DNA of 21,287 nucleotides, taken from contig MU621375.1 in NCBI GenBank assembly GCA_025399215.1, forward strand, positions 1 to 21,287, given 5' to 3'. Position numbers and translations under genes: made by a program. Under the pieces are notes generated by a model that was not told where the DNA came from, made no database searches, and worked only from the letters and a program-made list of their open reading frames with translations. Origin of the DNA: Globomyces pollinis-pini. Its lineage: Eukaryota; Chytridiomycota; Chytridiomycetes; Rhizophydiales; Globomycetaceae. Shown here piece by piece: positions 10,797 to 20,000 of this stretch (position 1 is its first letter; the number at the start of each line of letters is the position of its first letter).

Positions 10797-10914
10797 TCTG
10801 AATTGTTTAACTTTTCTCACAACGCGTTTTGGAAATATATTTTAGATATAAATGAAAAAACAATCTTATAATTATGCCATGAGATATATTATTGATATCA
10901 TTATAAAAATTTAC

Positions 10915-13900
10915 TCAAATAGATGCACGTCTACCTGTAGGATTACCTTCTAATTTTACACCAAACTCTTTCAACAGTGTTCCATCTTCATTCCATTTTT
11001 GAATAATCTTCATACAATATTCATAACCAACTTGTTCAATTTCCAAAAATCGTTTGAAATCCGTCAACTTATAACCCTGTACTGGTGGATTTAACATATG
11101 ACAACCAGGCAAAGCTTTGACTTCATTCAATCTTGGGACTGAAGATGCATATGCCAATCTTGATTGAATTTCGTTCAGATTAGGTATGTTTCCATAATCT
11201 TTACCAAATGGATTAATCCTGTTGAACATCATCCAAAAGCCAGAGAGAGAATCACCATACGTAACTGGAGATGTATCATCTTGTGATCCAACATCAACTG
11301 CAATAATATGCTGGCCACCAAGGTCCCGCATTACATCGGCAGGAACATTATTCAGATACCCACCGTCCATTAACATGGAACCATTATCACACATTGGCTA
11401 CAACATAAGTAAAATTGCTCAATTACAGGGAAATAACCAGATAAAGACATGGAAGCACGAACGAATCTCCATAAATAACCTTGTTGATGTACTTCCATTC
11501 TCGAAAATGTAATATTTGCAGTAACAGAGTAAAAAGACAGCCAGCAATCTTCGATAAGAGTGTCTGAAAAGCATTTCCATATTCCACGGTTAAATTCATG
11601 GCCTACAATTAAAAGATGGGTTTTTACCAGTCATCATGGCCGTGGTTGGATATGTTAGATCCAAAATTTGACGCCATAGACTAGTCATCATCATACTAAG
11701 CATTTTAGCCCGTCCAAAGACTGAAACATGATCATTTTCTCTAGCATAAAGCCCACCAACGAAAGCTCCCATCGAAGTACCTCCAACCATGTCGATTGGT
11801 ATTCCAACTTCTTGAAGGGCTCGAATAACACCAACATGAGCAATACCTCGGGCACCACCCCCACCTAAAACCAGGCCAATCGATTTAGATAACAGCCTTC
11901 TAGCCAATCTGGAAAAATCTGATCGTGCACCAGTGTAAACCTTTGGTGACGCTTTCGAGTTACCGGAGTTTGCTGATGCCAAGTTGGAGTAATAGCTTTG
12001 GAAATGTGCACCAAGATTGCCAAAAGTAAGTTGTTTTTTGTTTGGTTGTGACATTTTTAAGGTATTCTTATTGTGAATTTGCATTTGCATGTGATGATGC
12101 CCATGAATCCATAATCTAAGTTTCAACCAAGCAGCTGTGGTTCCAGGTGTAACTGTTCTCTCATTATGCAATAAAACCAATTCTTTTCTTGCTGTCGTCT
12201 TCATACTCAATAACAACTGTTCGTATTCACCCAAAGCAGGGTTTCCATCACCTAAGCCTACAAGTATCACGGAGTCGGCCTGCATAATTAAAGTGTTTCA
12301 TATAACTAACCTGTCTAATACAGCGTTGAGTCCAAGGAGAATTGACCCCACCATCAGCTACGTATAACACAATGCGATGAGATTCCTCTTGCTCAGCCAA
12401 CCAACTAACAAGTTTCAACCTGCCAAGTCTTGTAAAAGCATGTTTGCCCAGCTGAGCAGCAATCTTTTGCGAGCCCAACAACGAGGTGGTTGTTCCATCA
12501 ATACCCATTAGTGCATCATTCAATTTGTCAGCAAATGCTTGAATTGGCACATCATTGGAAACAGGCAAAAGACACACTGTTTTCAAATTCTTATTGTTTC
12601 CAGTGATTTGTAAATGAGATCTTACACTCATTTCTTTAGATCGCGAAGCAATTATACGAGATATGGTCATGGTTATTTCAGGGTGTTGAATCGCTAATGC
12701 GTTGAACAATGTTTTCGGCATGATAGCTACTTCAGAATCTCGAATAGCCTACCACATCAGCATTGAAAAAATCTTACATGGATAGTGCTTGGTCTAGGTA
12801 AATCTAATAGGACTTCCATTTCTCCAACTGATTCTGAAGATCCGTATTCGCCTTGAATTTCTAATGAATTTTCTGCACCAGTAGAATTTTCTCGAATACT
12901 TCTTAGACGTCCATTAAGCACAATATAAATGGAGTTGGATGTATCACCTAAATTCAGTTGAAAATAAAAGTACCTTGGCGGCAAAGAGCTTGGCCAGCAT
13001 TAATTTGGCCCCATTCTAATGCGGCATCAATGTGGAGTACTAAAGGAGAGAGCTGATTTACCAGTCGGTTTGCCAAACAAAGTAACACATTAGGGTATTT
13101 ATCAACATATTTATCCAAAACCTGTTTCGGCATTAGAGCAACTGTAACATCTGTATGTGCACGAATGTTTACAAATGATAAATTTCCTGTATGTGAGAAA
13201 AATGAAATATAATATACCTGTTAATGCTGTAAGATATCCAGCTAAACCACCAGGTTTGATGAAGAATGTACCACGACGGAACGAGCTAGGGTTCCAAGAG
13301 TTCTTGACCTCGTTTTGTGATGAAGTGGAAGCCTCTAAAGTACCATCAAGGACGAAATATAATCCTTCACTTCTTTCACCTTCCTTTAAAAGAATATCCC
13401 CCTGTCTAAAAAAGTGGATTTCAATTTCTGGGGCACTTTCATAGTCCTCATCGTCCGCCATAGACGAAACATGACTGGATTCTGAAATAACCGAATGATC
13501 ATCCCAGTCTCTGAATGATCTACCAGTTCCTGTTGAAATAGAAGTTGTTGAACCACGACGATTGTAATAATAAAACCGTTCAACAGTAGATTGAGTTGAC
13601 AACGATGCTGCCTTTTTTCGGTGCCCATCTTTATGTGGTTCTGTGACATGAAGTGGTTCTGTTGGTGTCAACCCAATTATATGGGCTATTGCGTTAAAAA
13701 TGGCATCCTTCAATTTTTCATCGGAATCGCCTGTTTCAAAAGCATGTGGATCATGCAAGCCAGCATTAACACCTAAATCACTTGGTTTATGAGAACCAGC
13801 GTGGGACAATGGAGACACAGGAAAATCTCTCTCTAACCTTGGGCGTAAGGTTTGACGAGACAAAGGTGACCCAGAAGTTTTTAAAGGGAAATCACGATCA

Positions 13901-15397
13901 AGCCTGGATCCAGAGTATTGATGGGACAATTTCCATGTCAAATCATGTATCACTGAAGGGGGGAACAAGTCAGTAGGTAGTCCAGCTCCAGCCATTTCAT
14001 TAACTTTATGTTCAATAGCTAACAACTCTTTTGATAAGCCCAAGTATCTATGAAGTGTCAAAAACGTTACACGCTGGAATCTAGTTAGTATAACCTAATA
14101 AAATAAGACATAACGTCATAATCTTACTTGAACCATATGTGCAGCTGCCTTTGGGTATTTCGCAGTCACTTTTCGAAATGCTTGAGCTGCCAATGTGGTA
14201 GAGCATGTAGCTCTGGCAATTAAACCGGGATATACTGAGCGAGGTTCAGCAGGTTCCACCTTTGGAGGTTGAGGTTTACCAAGGGGTGGTTTGGAGCCTT
14301 CAAAGTTTTTGGTGGAATCACTTTGAATTGATGGTGTCATATTAGTTTCAAACTCATCAGCATCGCCTTCTTCTGGATCGGTGGTATTTATAGGGAATGA
14401 TTTTCCAGAAAATCCCATTCTGGTTGCATTTGGTGTTTCACTACCACTTAATGGTGACGGTGTTTTTTCAGGTAAATCCGAGGTAACTAGAGGCTTTAGT
14501 TCATCAGCAGCTTCCATTGATAAACCCACATCGGTATTATCATCTTCATCGTGTGTCAAATGACTATGAGTGTCGGATGCATGTTCAGTTTCACTGGTAG
14601 TCTGAGAATCAGTGGATTCTTTAACTAATGGTTCCGGCAACTTCATGTGATCCGACAAAATGGAAAGGATAGAAAACAGCGAGGACACGGTACCTCCTGG
14701 TTTCACTTCATTTAGTAAATGGTGTCCATTCCAATCTGGGTTTGATCCACTTTCCGATTCTTCACCCACTTCCACAGGATCATCCATTGGCGTTTTAATA
14801 AATATCTGCACTTTTCCTTCAACAACAACATAAAAATCTCTATCTGTTGAGTCAGAATCAAATAGAATATCTCCGGCTTTCAATTTTCTAGTTTGTAGAT
14901 GTCTTGATAGCTCTTGAAAAACAGGTCTATCTAGATAACCAAACACTTTGATGGATGACAGGAATGCATTCATAAAATCATCTAAGGGAGATAAATTAAA
15001 ATGCATTTTCAGTACCTGGATAACCATTAGATTGTTCAATAGACTCAGCCAAAGTACTATCCGGCTTCAAGTCGAACACATTTCTGGGAACGGTAGTGGT
15101 AGCCTCTAATTTGTCATAATCACTGGAGAATTGTTGCCTAAAGACCAACAAACTGATGATGATAGATAGGAAAGTAAGCCAAACAATTCCCCAGAAATCC
15201 AAGGTGATGGTTGCAGTAACTGTATAAGACAGTAGCCTATACAGAGAGTAGGGAACATGGCCAAACAGGAGACTGACTATATAAAAAACAAACGAGGATT
15301 CCACATCAGCAGGAGCAGGGTCGGTTATGAGGTCTGTTGTTGCTGCTAGTGTTGCAGCAGCTGTCGTTATGAGGGTCTCGCTGAGTTCGGTGCTCAT
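10915..15397 (-). CDS. NTE1: Lysophospholipase Nte1 (neuropathy target esterase family)
   Basis: Spliced product of 1414 residues (human PNPLA6 is about 1370, yeast Nte1 about 1680). This ER-membrane serine hydrolase deacylates phosphatidylcholine and lysophosphatidylcholine. The N terminus has hydrophobic segments at about 35-60 and 65-86. Three cyclic-nucleotide-binding-like modules follow, at about 140-195, 635-720 and 755-850, separated by low-complexity acidic and Ser/Thr-rich linkers. The C-terminal patatin domain has the oxyanion loop GGGGARG (1117-1123), the GTSMG nucleophile elbow with Ser1147, and the catalytic Asp1265 in DGG; all are intact. Eight introns: 14982-15015 (34 nt), 14095-14127 (33), 13187-13217 (31), 12948-12973 (26), 12749-12777 (29), 12280-12310 (31), 11603-11627 (25) and 11398-11426 (29). 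Spliced joins such as MTGHEFNRG and [18 protein letters not shown] match the family. Confidence 0.96.
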
Positions 15398-15671
15398 TTG
15401 TTGCTTTAAGAATTCAAGAATTTCTCCTTGCGCGACGGCTTCCTTCCATTTCCAGTTGGTTCCCCTAAAATTAAAAACCCCTGGTTTCAGTAAGAATATG
15501 ATTGTTTTGATGAATTATATTGAGATATATGGATGCTTAAATGGATTGTTTATCGTGTTCGATTGAATAACATGAATACCTGCTAGAAAGTGATTTATTT
15601 TATCTGAGAATAGCTATAAATATCCTGATACTATGTGAAATAACTACTAAAATCACAACTTGAATTCTTCT

Positions 15672-16880
15672 TTATTTAAAAAGAGTAAACATTTCTTCAA
15701 TATATGAGTAATCGGATGGTCTTCGTAACTTATGCATATCTGCAAACAATAGTCCCACCCCAGCACATGGGATTCCTGCTGCTATACCTACAATTTTATA
15801 CGAAGTGGAATATTTGGGACAAAGGAACTCTACTGTGATAACTCCAAGAAACAATATGATTGTAAAAATAGTCCCATACTTTTGAATAGTGTCTGAAGAT
15901 TTAAGGACAGATAGAAAGTTTTTTGTTGTCAATGACTTGGATATACGGCCAAATGCTGACCAATGATCAGATTGAATGGCATATTGAGCTGCCATACGCA
16001 AATTCGCCTGCGATTTCACTCGTGGACTAACCAATAACCTATCGACTACATCATAGTGTCCATAGATAGATGCTAAATAAAGCGCTCTGTAGTTGAAAGA
16101 GGTTGGATCAATATTTGGTATAGCAAGTAGCACGTCCACCATCGTTGCGTGACCATTCCTACATGCTTCTACGAGACAATCGTCATCTATGCTGGTAGTA
16201 TCTACGCGATCACAAGACAACAGTGACTCAAAAATCGCTTTATTTCCCATAGAACAGCTCCAAAATATAGTCCAATCTGCAATATCCGAAAAATTAGATG
16301 GTGTAAAACGTTTGTCATTTAATAATAGTAACATTGACTCTAGATGACCAGGCTTTAAGTATGTACTTCCAAGATAGTTGTCGAAATATCCTAATTGATT
16401 CAAAGCATCGCCAAGGTTATCATCATGGTCGATATCTAGAGTTTCATCCGTTAAGATCAACAAGGTCAGATCGGGCATTCCCTCCAGTAAACTCTTCCAA
16501 AGAATTTTTTGCATATATTCAAATGAGATTTTTTGCTGATGCTTTATCAACGCACCTTTAACCGCTTTATATTGTTTATTCTCGAATAGTTGTAATACCC
16601 GATCTCCACATATAAATTCCAGGTTTAATAATAAGTTAGTATTCAAGAGTGAATAATTGTCGACACAGTTTAATGAATCTAGGTATGATTCCCAAGTGAC
16701 AGTTTGGCGTTGAGGTAAAGAGATATATCTGGTAGACAAACGTAGCTGGTGATAATCGATTAAATTAATATGTGAACAAATCATGTCCCATATTTCAATT
16801 GGGATAGTAGGGAAAGTTAAATCCATTGAAGATCGTGTTTTTGTTATCAAATTTTGATTGAAATGGTTGATCTCATGCAT
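15672..16880 (-). CDS. F-box/ankyrin-repeat protein with C-terminal membrane hairpin
   Basis: Intronless frame of 402 residues. An F-box-like segment lies at about 23-56 (IPIEIWDMICSHINLIDYHQLRL), which would bind Skp1 in an SCF ubiquitin ligase. The middle region has degenerate helical repeats, then ankyrin-like repeats at about 205-230, 234-260 and 264-290 (CLVEACRNGHATMVDVLL and ALYLASIYGHYDVVDRLL fit the consensus). Two hydrophobic segments at about 335-353 and 361-380 suggest a hairpin anchor, with a short charged tail. F-box/ankyrin genes of this kind are expanded in some chytrid fungi (general knowledge); the target is unknown. The start at 16880 lies about 10 bp from the apparent retrotransposon end, so the true 5' end may have been lost. 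Met19, just before the F-box, is an alternative start. Confidence 0.72.
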   Translation of the reverse strand: MHEINHFNQNLITKTRSSMDLTFPTIPIEIWDMICSHINLIDYHQLRLSTRYISLPQRQTVTWESYLDSLNCVDNYSLLNTNLLLNLEFICGDRVLQLFENKQYKAVKGALIKHQQKISFEYMQKILWKSLLEGMPDLTLLILTDETLDIDHDDNLGDALNQLGYFDNYLGSTYLKPGHLESMLLLLNDKRFTPSNFSDIADWTIFWSCSMGNKAIFESLLSCDRVDTTSIDDDCLVEACRNGHATMVDVLLAIPNIDPTSFNYRALYLASIYGHYDVVDRLLVSPRVKSQANLRMAAQYAIQSDHWSAFGRISKSLTTKNFLSVLKSSDTIQKYGTIFTIILFLGVITVEFLCPKYSTSYKIVGIAAGIPCAGVGLLFADMHKLRRPSDYSYIEEMFTLFK

Positions 16881-16889
16881 TTTCGTTTT

Positions 16890-17087
16890 TGTTAGAATTA
16901 CACTCTTGAGAAGAATATTCTAGAAGAAACACGCTAGCCAATTTAAGACGCGTTTAATCTAAAATAAACTAACCATCCTAAAACTAAATTATCACTATTG
17001 AGAATTAACAGAAATAAATATGAACAATGAAATGAATAGAACCACTCAACGCCGTAACTGGCAGTCCACTAACACAATTCAAACTCA
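16890..17087 (+). repeat. Candidate 5' LTR of the copia element
   Basis: The sequence from 16890 begins TGTTAGAATTACACT, close in form to Ty1/copia LTR starts (TGTTGGAAT in Ty1). A CA dinucleotide at 17086-17087 lies three bases before the primer-binding site, which would make the LTR 198 bp. A shorter option ends at 17010 with TAACA, giving a 5-bp terminal inverted repeat (TGTTA/TAACA) and a 121-bp LTR, but leaves 80 bp before the primer site. The 3' LTR is outside the window, so neither boundary is proven. Confidence 0.35.
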
Positions 17088-20000
17088 AAAGGTTATGAGC
17101 CCAAATAATGGACCGAATGGATTCGAGAGAAATATATTAAAAGGAACTGAAAATTATTCAGGATGGAGAGACAGAATAACTGAGAAATTACAAAAAGATA
17201 AATTATTAAGATACGTTACGAAAGACAAAAAGGATATGATGGATGATGGAACTGACACAGATGAAGAACTTGAATTACCAGATTTAACGGAAGTCAAATT
17301 GGCTTTTATAGAAATACCGAAAAAAGAATTATTGAACGTGGACGACACATTACCAATAGACATCCAGATGAAATACAGATTAGAAAACATAAATATAGAA
17401 CAAGAAAATAAAATCATAGAATCCAAAAATGAAACTGAACAAAAAAGAATTATTGAATACAACAGAATTATTGACGAACGAACAAGAATTAAATATGAAA
17501 TCAAAGAAAACAAAAAAAGAAGAAAACAAATTAAACAAGAAAAGAAATATGAAGAAATGAATCAAAAAGCCGCTGCTGAAATATTAGAACACATGAACTG
17601 GAATATCAAAAATGGAATAAAACACGAACTTAGACAAGATGGTCGCGAATTATGGAAATACTTAGAACTTGAATTCAAAGGCAAATCTGCTGGACATGCT
17701 CAAATCATCAAAGCTGAATTCCACATGACATCACAAGGAGAGAATGAAGGTGTTACGCATTGGATATCAAGATTGGAAAGTCTTAGAGAAAGACTAAATA
17801 TAGCGAATGGAGAGAAAATAAATGACAAAGATATGATCACCAAACTACTCTGCTACTCAAACGAACAAAATAATGAAATAACTAGACGCGAAATGGGAAC
17901 TCAAGATTTAGAAAAATTAAAAGATGTGTTACGTGAAGGAGAAATACTCAGGAAGATGCAATTCAGAAATCAAAAACAATTCAAATTACACAACCAAAAA
18001 GTCATGAAAATACAAGACAAGAAGAAACCACTATGTTTTAAATGCGGAAAAACAGGACACACCAGAAATACATGTAAAGGAAAGGAATTATCAAAAGAGG
18101 AAATTGAAGAAAGAAAAAAGGAATACTTTGGGGATAGCTATAGACCACCAGAAGAAGATGAAACAACTGAGAAGAGATGGACAAAACGAGACACCACAGA
18201 AAAGGTGAAATTATTAAGAACCGTAAACGACAATATTATCAATAAACCGTTATATTATGACACATGTGCAACAATCAATGTTACAGGAAATATCGAATTA
18301 TTACACAACTATAAGGAATTAAACAATAGTGGAAAAGTTCAAGGTATTGGACCAAGCAAAGTCAGAATATCCGGAATTGGAGAATTAAAATTTGATTTGA
18401 AGTACAAAGAAAGAAGAATCAGCATTACTTGCCCAGAAATAAACTACTTACATGGAACTGAGGATACAATTCTATCAGCTAGTAAACTACAACAATACGG
18501 GATCTATGGAGACTTAATTAACAAAAGACTACTCGAACAAAACCCTAAGACTAAAGAAATGAAACCAATCGCAAACTTACATATTCTGAATGGATTATAT
18601 GTTATAGAGACGTATCATGAACAAATCTTCAAATTATCTTATCCGAATAAAAAGACACTCTTAGAATGGCATCAGAGTTTTGGACACATTAATATGAATA
18701 GAACAAAAGATATTTTAAGGGAAGAAAAAATCAACTTTGACGACACAAAAGAAGACTGTCACGAATGCATACTTGGAAAAATGAATGCGAGAAATTTCAA
18801 TGAACAAAAGGATAAACCTATCAAACCCTGTGATATCATTGGAGTAGACTTGTTTCAATTCACAGAAAGCACCTACGCAGATGAAAAATATGGATCGATA
18901 TATATAGACCTATACACTAAATTTTGGCATTTTGCTGCAATCAAAAGGAAATCAGACCAACTTGAGGAAATGAATAAATATCTACCATGGATTGAGAGAC
19001 AATCTGGAGAACTAGTTAAAAGAATTCAAATGGATGGCGGAACAGAATACCTAGATAATGAATCAAAGAACTTATACAATAGACTCGGGATCGAATTGAG
19101 AATAACTATACCTGGAACACCACAGATGAATGGACAAAGTGAGAGATTAGTAAGAACTATGACAACATTAGCTAATGCCTGCTTAATTGGAAGTGGTTTA
19201 TCGACTGAATTTGCTGCTGACGCCTGCCGTTATGTCGTATTCGTTCATAATAGATTACCAAGAAAAGAGTTGAATTGGAAAAGCCCATATGAACTATTAT
19301 TGAAGAGACCATGTATAAACCTAGAAAGATTAGCTGCTTTTGGACAACCATGTTATGTTCATAATCATACAGCACCCGGAATGAAGATTCCTAAATTCAC
19401 CAACCGAAGTCATTATGGAAAGTTTATTGGATGGACTGATGATAGAAAAATGAGAATACTAGTGGATGAAGGAGATGATTGGAAGATAATGGAATCGAGA
19501 ACCTGTATATTTTTACCAATGGACAAAGAAGTAAATTTAAACCAAGAAGTACAAGAAATGATTGTAGATTGGAATGAAGAATTCAAAAGCACTGCAGTTC
19601 AAGAACCAGAAAACATATTGCCTATCAATAGAAATAAAACCAAAGAAGATGATAACTATTTGACACATGAAGATGAAGAATCGGATACAGAGAAAATAGT
19701 AAATCGAAAAGAAATAGTAAATGAAGAACAAAAAGAAACATCAACTGAAGAAAGAAAAGATAAAAACAAGAACATTCAAGAGATACACGAGGATAGAAGA
19801 ATCACAAGAAGCATGAAACGAAGAGCTGATGATAACATAGAAAATGAAAACGAAAAGAAACAAAAATTATTCAAGATATTAAAAATATTACTAAAAGAAG
19901 GACACAAAGTGGACACGGAGATGAAAAAAACACCCCAAACGCTACAAGAAGCACTAGACAACCAACTATGGAAACAATCTTATATAGAAGAAATATCATC

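Noticed and set aside
17154..17565. Ser/Phe/Ile-rich hydrophobic minus-strand frames inside copia gag
   Set aside because: They are the antisense of a Glu/Lys/Asn-rich coding strand, which always gives Phe/Ser/Leu-rich shadows.
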